From Mycolicibacterium holsaticum DSM 44478 = JCM 12374 (lineage in GTDB: Bacteria; Actinomycetota; Actinomycetes; Mycobacteriales; Mycobacteriaceae), in assembly GCF_019645835.1 (NCBI RefSeq), contig NZ_CP080998.1, forward strand, positions 5,084,001 to 5,148,000: DNA of 64,000 nucleotides. The letters run 5' to 3'. This document shows, piece after piece, positions 24,809 through 35,600 of the stretch; the first letter of the stretch is position 1, and every line of letters starts with the position of its first letter. Below the pieces are notes generated by a model that worked only from the letters and a program-made list of their open reading frames with translations, had not been told where the DNA came from and made no database searches. A program made the position numbers and the translations under genes.

Positions 24809-27800
24809 CAGTTCAACTCCCTTCCAATATCTCTTGGCTGTCTCTCGGATCCTCCGGCAACTGCGTCTGCCAGGGGGTTGACGAGTTGCACGAAGGTGGC
24901 GTCGTCGCCGTCGTCGAGCAGCATGGCCCGCCCGGTGGGCAGGCGGCGGAAGCGGTGTCCCCTGATCTTTCCGCTGTCCTGCGGGTTGCCGGACAGCATG
25001 AGGATGTCGGCCTGCAGTTCGTTGAGCCGGCGCAGCAGCGGGGCGGTCATCAGGGCGTGCGCCGAACCGGTGGCGCGCGCGGTGACGATGACGCGCAGCC
25101 CGAGTTCGCTGGCCTGGGAGAGCAAGCCGAGCAGCGCTGTCCACGGCCGCTGTCCCACATAGGGGCCGCTGACCGCCGGAGCGTCGGGAATCTGGTCGAC
25201 GTCGTCGATGATCAGATAGTGGGTGTGGCCATGCTCTCCTGACTGGTAGCTCCAGTCGGCGAGCCGCTGCGGCGTCAAACCCGCGGGCGGACGCCGCTTT
25301 TCGAGCAGGCCGGCCAGGCCGAGCATGGCCGGGGTCACCCGGTCGATGTTCGGGGTGTACTCGTTGTCGGCGAACAGCGGTTCGTCCACCAGATGCAGGC
25401 GCCGGTCGATCACCGTGAACGCCACCTGATCGGAGGTGGAGTGTTCGCGGATCGTCCGGATGAGGTGGCGCAGCAGTGTCGTCTTGCCCGACTTGCTGTC
25501 CCCGAACACCATCAACAACGGGTTGCGGGCGAAGTCCACCGCCACCGCTGCCAGATCCTGCTCGCGTTGGCCGATGACCACTCGCTCGGGCGCCGGATAC
25601 AGCGGCGCGACCGTCGCGGGCGCCAGGTTGTGCGGCAGCAGGCGAACCGGGGGCGCGGTGACGCCGGGGTAGCGGGTGTTGATCACCGGGATGTCGGCCA
25701 GATCCGGTTGGGCGAACAGGAAGTGCTCGGCGGCCATCGTCAGGCCGCGACCCGGCTGATCGGCGGGCACCGCCTCGGCGGGGCGGCGCAGCGCGCCGGT
25801 GATGCGCACGTTGCTGTCACGCGGGTCGGACAGCTTGAGTTCCAGCCGCAAGCCGAGTCCGTCGCGCATGGCCAACGGCACCTCCAGCCAGTTCGGTGTG
25901 GTGACGACGACGTGGATACCGTATGACATCCCGGTGTTCACCAGCTCGGTAACCTTGGCCAACAACGGGTTTCGGGTGTTGAACATGTCGGTGTTGTCCC
26001 GACTGAACGCGTACAGGTTGTCGATGGCTAGGAAAACGTGGGGGTAGACCTCTCCATTTTCGGCTCTGCGCTCACCCGAGCCGTTGTGCCCGCGCGCCTG
26101 CCGGGACCGCAACAGCTGTTCGAGCTCACCGAACGTGCGCCGGACCCGCTCGGGCTCCAGGGGCGAGGCGACGCTGCCGACGTGGGCGAGGTCCTCCAGC
26201 GCACGCAGTTGGCCGCCGCCGTAGTCCAGGCAGTAGAACGTGACCTCGCGCGGGGTGTGCAGCGCGGCCGCCGACAGGATGAAGGTCTGCAGCGCGGTCG
26301 TCTTGCCCGACTTCGGGCCGCCGTGGATCAGCACGTTGGCCGCCGCCGACGTCGCGTCGAAGACGAGCGGGTCACGACGCATCGCGAACGGCCGGTCGAT
26401 TTCGCCGAGCGGCCAACGCCATTGGCCTTCGGGTACATCGGCGCGCGCCAGCAGACCGTCGAGCGAGATGGGCTCGTCCAGCGGCGGCAACCACAGCCGC
26501 GGCGCCTTCGGGCCGTAGTGCGCGAGCTGATCGCCGATGGTGGCGATGAGTTTGCGCGGCGGGCGGTCCTCGTGCGCGGCGGGTTCGACGATCGTCACGG
26601 TGTCGGCGGGAGCCTCAACGTGTTCCGCGGTGAACAGCTGCGGTGTCGGGACCGACTGCACCACAACGGACTTCTCGACCCGCGGCGGATCATAGATGCC
26701 GTCCACGTACGTGCTGCGGAACTTGACCGGCATCGCACCGGGGGTCGGGACCAGGAAGCCCTCGCCCTTGTGCTCGGGGCCGGCCTCGATGTGGAAGGCG
26801 TCTTCGACGCCGATGATCTGACGGCTGACGGCGGGGCTGGCGACCTTCAGCCCGATCCGGTACGACGTGTTCTTGTCGATGTCCTTGATCCGCCCCACAT
26901 CCAGCGTCTGCGACGCGAACAGGATGTGGATACGGAACGACCGGCCCTTGCGCGCCACGTAGTCGAAGAGGTCGGCGTATTCGGGATGGTCGGCCAGCAT
27001 CAGCGAGAACTCGTCGGCGACCACCAACAGCGTCGGCAGCGGGGGCAGGTCGTAGCCCGCGGCGATCGCGGCTTCGTATTCGAGCACCGAGCTGAACGCG
27101 GCGCCCTGCACCCGGCGGCCGGCCTCCATCAGCAGCTGTTCGCGCCGCGCCACCTCGCCGCGCAGGGTGTCGGCGAACCGGTCTGCCAGCGAACGCTTCT
27201 CGGCCATGTTCGAGATGACCGCGACGACCTGAGGGAAGTCGCGGAAGATGTCAGCGCCGGCCTCACCCTTGAAGTCGGCGTAGATGACGATCAGCCGGTC
27301 GGCCGAGTGTGTGCTCAACAACGCCAACAGGATCGACATCAGCGTCTGCGATTTGCCCGACCCGGTCATGCCGATCATCAGGCCGTGCGGCCCCATGCCG
27401 CCTTCGGCCTCGTCCTTGAGGTCGAACATCAGCGGGTCGCCGGTCGCCGTGACACCGATGGGTACCCGAAGCTCTTCTGCCCGCGGCCGCGGCGCCCACA
27501 GGCTGGCCACGTCCAGCGCCGCGGCGTCGGGAATGCCGAGCAGGGTGGAGAACGTCGCCACCCCGGCGTTGCTCGTGCGCGCGTGGTTGGGGTTGGAGTC
27601 CCATCGCGACAGCCGCCGCGCGACGTGGCGCGCGGTCGCGGCATCGATGCGGTCGGCGGCGTCGACGTAGGGTTGCCACCCGCCGCTGCGCCAACGCTCG
27701 AGCCGCCCGGCGACGACGTGCAGGACCGGGCGCTCCGGGTCGACGTACTGTTCGCGGTGCGGCGGCTCTTCGGAGCGGTGCACGACGGTCACCGCCGACA

Positions 27801-28800
27801 GGCCGCTGCGGGGTACCAGGGTGGTGGGGTCGACGTCGGGATCGTCGACGACGATCAGCAGGTGCTTGCCACCGGACTCGGTGGCCGCGCCGAACGGTGC
27901 GCGGTCATCGAGCGCCGCAGCGAGCATCGACCGCATCTCGGCGGCGTCACTGCTGAGGTACCGCGCCGGGCCCGCGCCGTCGGCAACTCCAGGAATATCG
28001 GTGTGCGGCAACCACTTCAACCACGACCAGTCGTCTTCTTCGATGCGCGGTGACAACACGGCTACGCCGAGCACCGCGGGGTCGTGCCACGTGACGGCCT
28101 GGGTGATCCACGCGCGCACCGCTGCCCGCACCTCGTCGGGTTCGCCGAGCACGGTCAACCGCGCCACCTTGGCCAGGTCGATGCCTGAGGGCACCGCGCG
28201 CACGGTGCGCTGCACGTCGAGCAGGCCGCGCAACGCGCTGTGCGACACCGGTTCCAGGTCGATCTCGTTGGCGGTGTCCTTCACCCGCAGCATGGCGTTC
28301 AGCGGCGCATCGTGTAAGCCCGTGCGTACCACCAGGAAGTCGGCGTCGCCGGGGTCGCGTTCCCACTGCCGCCTGGTGCCGGGGATGTCGCCGAGCAGGG
28401 CGGGGTCCGGATGCGACCACTCCAGTGCCGCACGCTGTTCGGCGGCGTGGGCGCGGACGTTGTCGCGCACCACCGACAGGTAACGCAGGTAGTCGGCCCG
28501 CTCCGCGTCGACCTCCTCGGTGCGCATCTTGTTGTCGGTGCCGCGGTAGAGCGCGGTCGCGGCCAGGAGCAGGACGAACGGGAAGAACAGCGTCGTCGGG
28601 GAGATCAGCCGCATGCCGGTGGCCACCAACGCCACGATCATCCCGACGATGAGGATGACGATCAGGTACGGCAGCACCCGGCGCAGCAGGGACGGCGGCA
28701 CCAACCGCGGCAGTTCTGGCGGTGGTTCGATGGTGATGGTGCCCTGGCGCGTCGTCGGCGGCGGGATCCGGCGGCGCGTTTCGAAGATGAGCCGGCTCAC
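24808..28800 (-). CDS. eccC3: ESX-3 FtsK/SpoIIIE-type ATPase EccC3
   Basis: Motor subunit of ESX-3, in one 1330-residue chain. Two membrane helices lie at about 45-95, then a DUF domain and three ATPase domains. Walker A motifs are Gly-Met-Thr-Gly-Ser-Gly-Lys-Ser (about 475), Gly-Gly-Pro-Lys-Ser-Gly-Lys-Thr (about 828) and Gly-Asp-Ser-Lys-Ser-Gly-Lys-Thr (about 1103). The last domain binds Esx substrate signals in known homologues. I chose GTG 28800 after GAGGA because Ser-Arg-Leu-Ile-Phe-Glu matches the M. tuberculosis start; an extension to 28854 is less likely. Confidence 0.95.
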   Translation of the reverse strand: MSRLIFETRRRIPPPTTRQGTITIEPPPELPRLVPPSLLRRVLPYLIVILIVGMIVALVATGMRLISPTTLFFPFVLLLAATALYRGTDNKMRTEEVDAERADYLRYLSVVRDNVRAHAAEQRAALEWSHPDPALLGDIPGTRRQWERDPGDADFLVVRTGLHDAPLNAMLRVKDTANEIDLEPVSHSALRGLLDVQRTVRAVPSGIDLAKVARLTVLGEPDEVRAAVRAWITQAVTWHDPAVLGVAVLSPRIEEDDWSWLKWLPHTDIPGVADGAGPARYLSSDAAEMRSMLAAALDDRAPFGAATESGGKHLLIVVDDPDVDPTTLVPRSGLSAVTVVHRSEEPPHREQYVDPERPVLHVVAGRLERWRSGGWQPYVDAADRIDAATARHVARRLSRWDSNPNHARTSNAGVATFSTLLGIPDAAALDVASLWAPRPRAEELRVPIGVTATGDPLMFDLKDEAEGGMGPHGLMIGMTGSGKSQTLMSILLALLSTHSADRLIVIYADFKGEAGADIFRDFPQVVAVISNMAEKRSLADRFADTLRGEVARREQLLMEAGRRVQGAAFSSVLEYEAAIAAGYDLPPLPTLLVVADEFSLMLADHPEYADLFDYVARKGRSFRIHILFASQTLDVGRIKDIDKNTSYRIGLKVASPAVSRQIIGVEDAFHIEAGPEHKGEGFLVPTPGAMPVKFRSTYVDGIYDPPRVEKSVVVQSVPTPQLFTAEHVEAPADTVTIVEPAAHEDRPPRKLIATIGDQLAHYGPKAPRLWLPPLDEPISLDGLLARADVPEGQWRWPLGEIDRPFAMRRDPLVFDATSAAANVLIHGGPKSGKTTALQTFILSAAALHTPREVTFYCLDYGGGQLRALEDLAHVGSVASPLEPERVRRTFGELEQLLRSRQARGHNGSGERRAENGEVYPHVFLAIDNLYAFSRDNTDMFNTRNPLLAKVTELVNTGMSYGIHVVVTTPNWLEVPLAMRDGLGLRLELKLSDPRDSNVRITGALRRPAEAVPADQPGRGLTMAAEHFLFAQPDLADIPVINTRYPGVTAPPVRLLPHNLAPATVAPLYPAPERVVIGQREQDLAAVAVDFARNPLLMVFGDSKSGKTTLLRHLIRTIREHSTSDQVAFTVIDRRLHLVDEPLFADNEYTPNIDRVTPAMLGLAGLLEKRRPPAGLTPQRLADWSYQSGEHGHTHYLIIDDVDQIPDAPAVSGPYVGQRPWTALLGLLSQASELGLRVIVTARATGSAHALMTAPLLRRLNELQADILMLSGNPQDSGKIRGHRFRRLPTGRAMLLDDGDDATFVQLVNPLADAVAGGSERQPRDIGRELN

Positions 28801-28861
28801 GCGCGGTCCTCGCAGGTTCGTTCGGCGCATTCGGTGGCCATGGTTCGCGCGCAAGCTTCGC

Positions 28862-30409
28862 TCACGGGGTCTCCCTCACGACGGCGGGTCGGGGGTCGGC
28901 GGCGAGCCCGTCGTGGGCCAGCAGCGCGTCGGCAGCCGACAGCGTCGGGCCCGGTGCGAACTGGCTCAGCATCGACCACGGTATCGGCAGCGGCGGCGGG
29001 TTGAGCCCGAGCGCCGCGAGGGTTTCCTGGTCGCCGTCTGTGTCGAGGCCGTACCGCACACCGGTGTCCGCCAGCCAGAAGTACGCCCCTGCGCTTTCCA
29101 CCAGGTAGCCGCGGCCCGGCGTGATCACGACACGGTCGGCGGTGCCGCCGGATCCGGCACCCACCAGGGGCACGCTGCGCAGCTCTTCAGAAACCGGAAG
29201 CGTTACGCCGGAACGCATTTCGAGCCTGCCGCTGGTGGCGTCGGCGGGCCTGACCCACTGGGCACACGTCAGCGGTGCCGATCCGGCGTCGACCAGCGTC
29301 ACCTGCTGGCGCGGATAAGCCGAATCGTCGATGAGGCGGGCCACCGGGAGGCGGGCGATGTCGTCGGCGCCGAGACGCGGCGGCTGATCGAGCCCGAACG
29401 AGTCGGTGTTGCGCAGCACCGCCGCGACGACCGGCGAAACGGGTTGCAGCCCTTCGCTGAGCACCACGTAGTGGCGCAGCGTGTTGTCCGCGTCGAACGA
29501 CGTCACGACGGCCCCGACGGGCGCGGCCACCGGGAGCGCGAAGCGTGGCGGTTCACCGGCAGCGGGGATGGCGGGCGCGCTCAGCGCGGGACCCTCGGGT
29601 ACGGCGTTGAACAGGCCGGCTGCGATGGGGCGGGCATCGGTCGTTTCGACGCCGAACCCGAGCGCGCCGGTCACCGCGCGGTCGTTCAGATCGATCGGGC
29701 TGCGTCTGCCGCCCCACAACAGCCAGGTGCCGGCCTTCGGTCCGTTCGCGTTGGTGACCAGGACGGCCTTGTCGTCGGGCAGCGGGCCGGCCCGTTCGCC
29801 GCCGTCGGTCAGCGCGCCCGCGATCATCGTCACGCCGGTCGCCGGACCCGAGACACCGTCGCAGACGGTCCAGTCCGCGTCTCGAGTTGTGTTCTGCACC
29901 ATGCGTTCCGGAGCGCCGGGGATACCGACGAGGTTGCCGCGCGCGAACTGGTCGAGTTCGTCGCTCTTCACCATCGTGGGGTTGTCGGGGCGGCCCGCGA
30001 TGAGCCGGGCGGAGGTCAGGTTCAGCACCGGGTGCAGCTTGTCGCCGAGGCGGACGTAGAGCGCCGATGTGGTGCGGTCGGCCAGGATCGCGTCGTTACC
30101 CGGCTCTCCCGCCGGCCTGATGAGCGAGAAGACGAAGCAGCCTGCCAGCCCGGTGACCAGCACGAGTGCCCCGACGAGCACCGAACGCGACTGGGTGCGC
30201 AGCGGATCGACGAGCATGCGGGTGTCGTGCAGGGCGACCCCGGATGCGATGCGGCGCATGATGAATCGCCATCCCGATACCTGGTGCCGGGTGACGAAGC
30301 CGCGCCGGTAGCCGACGTGGTCGGGGTTGTGGTTGGTCGGTGTGCGCGAGCTGAAACCCCGGCGGTCTCCGCGGGCGGGGTATTCGTTCTGGTTGTCGGC
30401 GGCGCTCAT
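28862..30409 (-). CDS. eccB3: ESX-3 membrane component EccB3
   Basis: EccB forms most of the periplasmic part of the ESX complex. The 515-residue product has a cytosolic N-terminus (about 1-80, with [11 protein letters not shown]), one membrane helix (about 77-97) and a large periplasmic domain with repeated R folds. Two periplasmic Cys (Val-Cys-Asp-Gly and Thr-Cys-Ala-Gln) fit the conserved disulfide. The ATG overlaps the eccA3 stop as ATGA. Confidence 0.94.
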   Translation of the reverse strand: MSAADNQNEYPARGDRRGFSSRTPTNHNPDHVGYRRGFVTRHQVSGWRFIMRRIASGVALHDTRMLVDPLRTQSRSVLVGALVLVTGLAGCFVFSLIRPAGEPGNDAILADRTTSALYVRLGDKLHPVLNLTSARLIAGRPDNPTMVKSDELDQFARGNLVGIPGAPERMVQNTTRDADWTVCDGVSGPATGVTMIAGALTDGGERAGPLPDDKAVLVTNANGPKAGTWLLWGGRRSPIDLNDRAVTGALGFGVETTDARPIAAGLFNAVPEGPALSAPAIPAAGEPPRFALPVAAPVGAVVTSFDADNTLRHYVVLSEGLQPVSPVVAAVLRNTDSFGLDQPPRLGADDIARLPVARLIDDSAYPRQQVTLVDAGSAPLTCAQWVRPADATSGRLEMRSGVTLPVSEELRSVPLVGAGSGGTADRVVITPGRGYLVESAGAYFWLADTGVRYGLDTDGDQETLAALGLNPPPLPIPWSMLSQFAPGPTLSAADALLAHDGLAADPRPAVVRETP

Positions 30410-32223
30410 CCGGGCACCGTCAAGCCGAGTCCACGCAGCAACGGAACGGCCGATCTGGTCACGTCCTCGTCGGTGATCGTCATCAACTCGTCATCGGTGA
30501 ACTCGGTGGCGTCGGAATGGTCGAGCCGGTATTCGCGCTCCTCCTCGGAGCGCTCGACCAGGTTGCGCACGAAGCGGCCGTTGCCCGCGATGTCGAGGTT
30601 GCGCCGCGCTACCCCGTTGGAGTCGGGCGTGGTGCCCTCGGCGAGTTGGCCGAACAGCGTCTCCATGTGCGCCAGCGCGGCGGGCTCGAAGAGGCTGTCC
30701 CGCTTCTCGGCCATCCGGGTGGCGATCTCGACGAGCTCATGCGGTGTGTACGACGGGAAGTCGATGCTGCGGGTGAACCGGGAGCGCAGCCCCTCGTTGG
30801 TGTCGAGGAACGCGTCGAGGTCCTTGCGGTAGCCGGCGATGATCACGACCAGCCGCTCCCGGTCGTTCTCCATGCGGGCCAGCAAGGTGTCGATGGCCAC
30901 CAGCCCGAAGTCGTTCTTGGCACCGGTCGACACCAGCGCGTACGCCTCGTCGAGGAACAGCACACCGTCCAGCGCGTTGTCGATGATGGCGTTGGTCTTG
31001 GCCTCGGTCTCACCGATGTGCTGACCGATCAGGTCGGCGCGGTGGACCTCACGCACGGTTTCTTTTCTGAGAATGCCTAGGCCGCAATAGATTTTGGCGA
31101 CGACGCGCGCGATCGTCGTCTTACCGGTGCCGGGCGGCCCGGCGAACACCAGGTGGTTGGCGCGGTTGGCGACAGCCAGCCCACGCTCCTGGCGGCGGAT
31201 CGCCATGGCGACCGAACTCTTGAGCCGGGCCACCTGGTATTTGACCTCTTCGAGGCCGATGAACTCGGCGAGCTCGGCCTCGGCCTCGATCAACAGGTGC
31301 GCCTTGCGCTCCTTGGCGCCGGGGTCGATGAAGTCGCTCTCGTCGGGTTCGGTCTGCGGATCCCACGGATCGGTGCGCGCCTCGATGCGCGCTGCGGTCG
31401 TCGGCACGATGCCGTAGGAGGTGTCCGACAGTGCCAGCTCGACCTGTTCGTTCTCCGGGTTGGCGGCGTAAAGCTCGGCGAGCACGTCGGCCGCGTCGAG
31501 GTCCTCACCCTGCGCGCGCAGCGACAGGGCCTTGACCAGGGTGCCGTCCACCGTCGCGACGTCGATGGGACCGACCGGGTCGTCCAGATACGACAGTGCG
31601 GGGGCGAACATGCCCAACCGCGCCAGGGAGGTGCCCAGCGCAATGCGCACGGCATGGGCATACGTCTCGTCCAACGTCGAGTCGTTGACGATCGGGCTGA
31701 GCAGCCGAACCACGTCTGACCACCGTTCGGTGCGGTAGTACATCGCGACGCGTACCCAGCGGGCCTGTTGCCAGCCGGGCCGCCTGGCGATGAGCGGGTC
31801 GACGAGTTCGTCCGCCGCGGCGAAGTCGCCCGCGTCACCGCACGCGACGGCGTAGGCCAGCTGGAAGTCGTCGGGGGTGGAGGCGTGAAATTGCAGGTAC
31901 AGGCCGGTGTCATAGGTGAACGCCAGGTCGCCGTCGCCGAGCTCGATTTCCCGCTGCAGTACTCCCGCGGTCGCGACGGTCTGCCACACGGCCGCGATGA
32001 CGCCGACGCTGGTGTCCCCGGCAGCCGCCAGCCCCGTCCAGGCATCGCATTGGTCACGGGCGATGCGGGTGAGTTCGGTGAATCCCGAGCGCGCGGCGGC
32101 GAGGTCGGTCGGCCGTCGCCGGTCATGCACCGACAGCCCCAGGTCACGACAACACGTGGCGAACCGGCTGACGACATCGCGGTCGACCCGGGCCGCAGCG
32201 GCAATTCCCGTCGAAAGGGGCAT
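30406..32223 (-). CDS. eccA3: ESX-3 AAA+ ATPase EccA3
   Basis: Cytosolic AAA+ ATPase thought to remodel EspG-PE-PPE complexes before export. The 605-residue product has an N-terminal TPR-like helical domain (about 1-275) and a CbbX-type AAA+ domain with Walker A Gly-Pro-Pro-Gly-Thr-Gly-Lys-Thr (362-369) and Walker B Leu-Phe-Leu-Asp-Glu (to 426). It is the first gene of the ESX-3 operon. The start is preceded by an IdeR-like box and an inferred promoter. Confidence 0.94.
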   Translation of the reverse strand: MPLSTGIAAAARVDRDVVSRFATCCRDLGLSVHDRRRPTDLAAARSGFTELTRIARDQCDAWTGLAAAGDTSVGVIAAVWQTVATAGVLQREIELGDGDLAFTYDTGLYLQFHASTPDDFQLAYAVACGDAGDFAAADELVDPLIARRPGWQQARWVRVAMYYRTERWSDVVRLLSPIVNDSTLDETYAHAVRIALGTSLARLGMFAPALSYLDDPVGPIDVATVDGTLVKALSLRAQGEDLDAADVLAELYAANPENEQVELALSDTSYGIVPTTAARIEARTDPWDPQTEPDESDFIDPGAKERKAHLLIEAEAELAEFIGLEEVKYQVARLKSSVAMAIRRQERGLAVANRANHLVFAGPPGTGKTTIARVVAKIYCGLGILRKETVREVHRADLIGQHIGETEAKTNAIIDNALDGVLFLDEAYALVSTGAKNDFGLVAIDTLLARMENDRERLVVIIAGYRKDLDAFLDTNEGLRSRFTRSIDFPSYTPHELVEIATRMAEKRDSLFEPAALAHMETLFGQLAEGTTPDSNGVARRNLDIAGNGRFVRNLVERSEEEREYRLDHSDATEFTDDELMTITDEDVTRSAVPLLRGLGLTVPG

Positions 32224-32265
32224 GCCCCGTCGTCTCCCTCGATTTGGCTAAGCAAACTTTGGCTG

Positions 32266-32295
32266 AAGTTAGCATTGCATAAGCTAACTTGTCGA
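32266..32295 (-). promoter_or_regulatory. Inferred eccA3 (ESX-3) promoter
   Basis: On the minus strand TCGACA (32295-32290) and TAACTT (32271-32266) are spaced by 18 bases and resemble -35 and -10 elements of a housekeeping promoter. The -10 lies about 43 bases before the eccA3 start. The IdeR-like box covers the spacer and most of the -10, which suits repression. No start site has been mapped here. Confidence 0.45.
32269..32287 (-). promoter_or_regulatory. IdeR box upstream of the ESX-3 operon
   Basis: On the minus strand the 19-mer TTAGCTTATGCAATGCTAA matches the IdeR consensus TTAGGTTAGGCTAACCTAA at 14 of 19 positions and lies inside a perfect 8-base inverted repeat (AAGTTAGC...GCTAACTT). 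IdeR with Fe2+ represses iron-uptake genes. ESX-3 in M. smegmatis and M. tuberculosis is known to be under IdeR control, so iron-limited induction is expected. Confidence 0.75.
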
Positions 32296-32327
32296 GACGC
32301 ACGGTCGGGCCGCTGCGGGCGTTCAGC

Positions 32328-33215
32328 TCAGTGTTTTACCGCGTTGACCAGCGTGATGGTGGTCGTCATGAGGCCCGCCTCGGAGTCGGGCGCGGGCACC
32401 GGCCTGCCGCTCTCCCGCAGAAGTTCCGTCAGCGGGGTGGGCTGAGCGCGCCAGCCGCGGGCGCCGAACCACTCGGCGGCGGGTTCGTGCTGTTCGTTGT
32501 AGACCAGCGTGAAGAAGGTGCCCTCCTCGCCGGCCGCCCGCTCCTCTTCGCGCTTGGCCTCGAACGCATCGGCGTCCATCGGCGGGGCTTCCTCGACGGC
32601 GACGTGGCTGCCTGCCGCCGCGAGCCTGTCGATACCGGTGAACAACTGGTGCTGGGCGGCGGCGGGCAGATAGATGAGCAGACCCTCGGCGATCCAGGCC
32701 GATGGCGCCGACGCGTCGAACCCGTTGTCGCGCAGGGCCTGGGGCCAGTCTTCGCGCAGGTCGACCGCGACCTCGCGGCGCTCGGCGGTGGGGGTGTAGC
32801 CGCTCAGCACCTCACGCTTGAACGCGAGCACCGCCGGCTGGTCCAGTTCGAAACACACCGTGCCGTCGGGCCAGTCCAGCCGATAGGCACGAGAATCCAG
32901 GCCGGCGGCAAGCAGCACCACCTGACGTACCCCGGCCTCGGCCGCCGCGCGGAAATAGGTGTCGAAGTATTTGGTCCGAACGCCCTGGAAGTTCACGAAG
33001 TCGGCGCCGAACTCGGATTTCAGCGCATGGTCGGGTGCGTTCCCGTCGAGCAGATCGGCCCACTGGCCGCCCACCGCGCGGCAGAACACCGCGGCAAACG
33101 GGTCGACGGCGACCGGGTCGGCCTTCTGCGCCTCGAGTGCTCGCGCCGCGGCGACGAACAGTGCGGTCGAACCGACGCTCGTCGTGATGTCCCAGCTGTC
33201 GTCGTCAGTGCGCAC
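32328..33215 (-). CDS. SAM-dependent methyltransferase of the mycobacterial TIGR00027/LCM-like family
   Basis: The 295-residue protein has the family start [14 protein letters not shown], the SAM-binding [12 protein letters not shown] and the acidic Phe-Glu-Leu-Asp-Gln-Pro. Mycobacteria have many paralogues, mostly without a known substrate. The homologue Rv0281 occupies the same place next to ESX-3 in M. tuberculosis. It starts with GTG 33215. It is on the same strand as eccA3 but upstream, so it is probably not part of the ESX-3 transcript. Confidence 0.85.
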   Translation of the reverse strand: MRTDDDSWDITTSVGSTALFVAAARALEAQKADPVAVDPFAAVFCRAVGGQWADLLDGNAPDHALKSEFGADFVNFQGVRTKYFDTYFRAAAEAGVRQVVLLAAGLDSRAYRLDWPDGTVCFELDQPAVLAFKREVLSGYTPTAERREVAVDLREDWPQALRDNGFDASAPSAWIAEGLLIYLPAAAQHQLFTGIDRLAAAGSHVAVEEAPPMDADAFEAKREEERAAGEEGTFFTLVYNEQHEPAAEWFGARGWRAQPTPLTELLRESGRPVPAPDSEAGLMTTTITLVNAVKH

Positions 33216-33258
33216 ACTTGCGGTTATACGCCGCGAATACGACAGCGCGCCCGGCGGC

Positions 33259-34158
33259 CTACACCAGCGGCCGGCCGGTGCGGATCCGCCAGTCCAGATC
33301 CTTGAGCAATACGTTGAACGGGAACTGCCGAAGGAACGGGGGCAGCAGGTTGTTGATGGTGCGCAGGACCGCGATCACCCTGTCGAACCGGCGCTGCTTG
33401 TCGGCGTCCCAGTCCAGCTTCATCTCGTCGCGGAACCGCTGCGGCAGGAACCCGCCGGTGATCAACAGGTTGAAGTCGTCCATCCGGCGCTGGACCGGAG
33501 CGGGCAGCTTGACCCCGCGGAGGCGGCCCGCGGCGATCGGCCACAGGTACTCGCGCACGGCGTCGTCGATGTGCACCTTCTCCAGCGACTCCTGCCAGTA
33601 CTTGTCGAAGGCCGCGCGGTCCTTCGGCCACATGTCCTCGGGGACCTGCAACGTCGTGCCCAGCGGGATGCCTTCTTCGTAGTGCCGCTCGGCGGTTTCC
33701 TCGTCCATCTCACCGACGAACAGCCGGTAGACGTCCACGCCGCCCTTGTACAGGCAGGCGCCCACCCACAACTGCAGGTCCTTGTCGAAGGCGTTGTACT
33801 TCACCGGGCTGTCGTCGAGTGAGTACACCTGCGCGTGCGCACGGTTCACCGCGCGGCGGAACGCGGCCTTCTGTTGGTCGCTGCCCATCGTGGCCACCGC
33901 CAGATAGGTGAAGGTGGTGCGTGCGCGTTTGATCGGGTGCCGGTCCACCCGGCCGCTCTCGACGCGGCTCTCCATCACGCCGTAGCCGACGCCCGGGCGG
34001 GCTAACTGCATGATCACGTTGGCGGCCCCGGCCAGCAGCGCGACACCCATCAGGCCGTCGTCGAAACCCGCTCCTCGGCCACGCTTGGCGACGGGTGCCG
34101 GCTTGGGCGGATCGCTGACCGCCCGGTCGACATGCGCAATCGGCTCGCTGACCGTCAT
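33259..34158 (-). CDS. Oxygenase MpaB / DUF2236 family protein
   Basis: The 299-residue protein is of the MpaB-type (DUF2236, latex-clearing-protein-like) family, all-helical and usually haem-binding. Recognisable pieces are [23 protein letters not shown] and Leu-Trp-Pro-Ile-Ala-Ala-Gly-Arg. The His of the Trp-Val-His variant of the third motif is absent. ATG 34158 follows AGGGG; an upstream TTG at 34176 is unlikely. The pair with the divergent TetR gene matches Rv0276-Rv0275c. Substrate unknown. Confidence 0.75.
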   Translation of the reverse strand: MTVSEPIAHVDRAVSDPPKPAPVAKRGRGAGFDDGLMGVALLAGAANVIMQLARPGVGYGVMESRVESGRVDRHPIKRARTTFTYLAVATMGSDQQKAAFRRAVNRAHAQVYSLDDSPVKYNAFDKDLQLWVGACLYKGGVDVYRLFVGEMDEETAERHYEEGIPLGTTLQVPEDMWPKDRAAFDKYWQESLEKVHIDDAVREYLWPIAAGRLRGVKLPAPVQRRMDDFNLLITGGFLPQRFRDEMKLDWDADKQRRFDRVIAVLRTINNLLPPFLRQFPFNVLLKDLDWRIRTGRPLV

Positions 34159-34179
34159 CGTCACCCCTATCGGCAAATG

Positions 34180-34196
34180 TGAGAACCTATGTTTCC
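34180..34196. promoter_or_regulatory. Candidate TetR operator, GAGAA-N6-TTTCC
   Basis: TGAGAA-CCTATG-TTTCC lies between the divergent MpaB-type and TetR genes. It resembles, imperfectly, the palindrome at 53775-53792 and related sites in the 53-63 kb cluster. Autoregulation by the adjacent TetR is the simplest reading. Confidence 0.35.
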
Positions 34197-34238
34197 TGAT
34201 ATTGCCCCAGTGGCCTGACGGGTGTCAAGATGTAGGGC

Positions 34239-34844
34239 ATGGCACAGGTCCGGCCGTACCGCGGCGTCGACGCCGCCGAGCGCCTCGCGCAGCGCCGGCG
34301 CCGCTTGCTCGACGCCGGCCTGGACCTGCTGGGCGCCGGCGCCCAGGACCCGGCCGAGCTGACCGTGCGCGCCGTCTGTGCACAGGCCGGGTTGGGGGTG
34401 CGTTACTTCTACGAGAGCTTCACCGACAAGGACGATTTCGTCGGCGCGGTGTTCGACAGCGTCGTCGCCGATATCGCCTCCACCACGCAGGCCGCCGTCG
34501 CGTCGGCACCACCGGAGGAACAGGCGCGCGCCGGGATGGCCAACGTCGTGCACAGCATCGCCGCGGACGCGCGGGTGGGCAGGCTCCTGTTCAGCGTCGA
34601 GTTGTCGAACACCGTGATCGTGCGCAAACGCGCGGAGTCGACGGCGTTGTTCGCCGCCCTGCTGTTTCAGCACGCGGGCGCGATGGGCGCCGGGGGCGAC
34701 GAACGCATCAAGGCCAGCGCGCACTTCGCGGTCGGCGGGGTGGGTCAGACCATCAGCGCCTGGCTGTCCGGTGACGTCGACCTCGAACCCGACCAACTCG
34801 TCGAACAGCTGGCCACCGCCCTCGAAGTGCTCGCGCAGATGTAG
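34239..34844 (+). CDS. TetR/AcrR family transcriptional regulator
   Basis: The 201-residue regulator has an N-terminal helix-turn-helix (about 28-70: Leu-Thr-Val-Arg-Ala-Val-Cys-Ala-Gln-Ala-Gly-Leu-Gly-Val-Arg-Tyr-Phe-Tyr) and a C-terminal ligand-binding helical domain. It is divergent from the MpaB-type gene, the same arrangement as Rv0275c-Rv0276, and probably controls it and itself. The ligand is unknown. Confidence 0.85.
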   Translation: MAQVRPYRGVDAAERLAQRRRRLLDAGLDLLGAGAQDPAELTVRAVCAQAGLGVRYFYESFTDKDDFVGAVFDSVVADIASTTQAAVASAPPEEQARAGMANVVHSIAADARVGRLLFSVELSNTVIVRKRAESTALFAALLFQHAGAMGAGGDERIKASAHFAVGGVGQTISAWLSGDVDLEPDQLVEQLATALEVLAQM

Positions 34845-34928
34845 TTCTGTTGGGGTTCTTGGGCGCCGAGCTCGACGTCTTGGCGCGATCTACTCGCACT
34901 TTCTCGCCCGGTTGTCCCTTTCGGCGCG

Positions 34929-35504
34929 TCAGGCGGTGACGCGGGGGCGGCGGTCGGCCGCGGTCTTCGGCACGGTGACGGTGTCCTGTTCGGTGAATTC
35001 CTTGGTCCAGCAAGCAAACTCAAGAGTAATGCCGTCGGGGTCGTGAAAGTAGAACGAGCGCACGTAGACACCGGGGTGCACGGTAGGTGATGCCTGCGTC
35101 TCGCTCTCGTCATGGTTGAGCACCGGTCCGACGCGCACACCCTTGTCCTTGAGCTTCTGCCGGTACTCGTCGAACTTCTCGGCAGGCACGTGAAACGCCA
35201 GGTGGTTCATGGTGCTGACGGCGCTGACGATGTCACCGATGCCGGGGATGGCCGCAGGCGACGAAATGCCCGCGACCCGGTCCGGGGCATCGGCGAACCA
35301 GAAGAACGCCACGCAGTCGCCGTTGCCGGCGTCGAAGAAGAAGTGCTGGCCCATACCGCCCGGCAGGTCGAGCGATTTGATCAGCGGCATGCCGAGCACG
35401 TTGCTGTAGAAGTCGACGGTCTTTTCCATATCCGAGCAGACCAACGCCACGTGGTTGATGCCGCCGAGTTCGAACTCGGAGTTGGGATTGTCGGGCTTGA
35501 TCAT
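34929..35504 (-). CDS. VOC family (glyoxalase/dioxygenase-fold) protein
   Basis: The 191-residue protein has two beta-alpha-beta-beta-beta modules of the vicinal oxygen chelate fold. Candidate metal ligands are His17 or 18 (Ile-Asn-His-Val-Ala), His in Met-Asn-His-Leu-Ala-Phe-His and a late Glu in Gly-Ile-Thr-Leu-Glu-Phe. Such proteins include extradiol dioxygenases, glyoxalases and epimerases. ATG 35504 follows GAGGAGG. It is divergent from a TetR-led operon and shares its palindromic operator, so it likely belongs to the same pathway. Confidence 0.8.
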   Translation of the reverse strand: MIKPDNPNSEFELGGINHVALVCSDMEKTVDFYSNVLGMPLIKSLDLPGGMGQHFFFDAGNGDCVAFFWFADAPDRVAGISSPAAIPGIGDIVSAVSTMNHLAFHVPAEKFDEYRQKLKDKGVRVGPVLNHDESETQASPTVHPGVYVRSFYFHDPDGITLEFACWTKEFTEQDTVTVPKTAADRRPRVTA

Positions 35505-35541
35505 GCCACGCCTCCTCGGGCGAACCTCTGGCCAAGAACGC

Positions 35542-35569
35542 AAACTGAATCTAACATCAGGTTCAGTTT
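35542..35569. promoter_or_regulatory. Palindromic operator between VOC and TetR genes
   Basis: AAACTGAATC (35542-35551) and GGTTCAGTTT (35560-35569) are inverted copies matching at 9 of 10 positions with an 8-base centre. It lies between divergent start codons at 35504 and 35601. The neighbouring TetR protein is the obvious ligand-dependent binder, controlling both directions. Confidence 0.7.
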
Positions 35570-35600
35570 CGAGCAACGGCCCGTGAAGGAGTCCGCCGGA

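Noticed and set aside
26038..28053. 671-codon plus-strand open frame inside eccC3
   Set aside because: Antisense shadow of the ATPase gene; composition is Arg/Gly/His-rich and no domain is visible.
34220..34231. TGACGGGTGTCA as an operator
   Set aside because: The arms are only 4 bases, too short to mean anything in this sequence.
34863..34886. GCGCC-N14-GGCGC as a terminator after the first TetR gene
   Set aside because: Five-base GC arms occur by chance very often here; nothing else supports it.
35112..35600. N-terminal extension of the second TetR protein
   Set aside because: It is antisense to the VOC gene and crosses the operator; ATG 35601 has a ribosome site and gives a normal TetR length.
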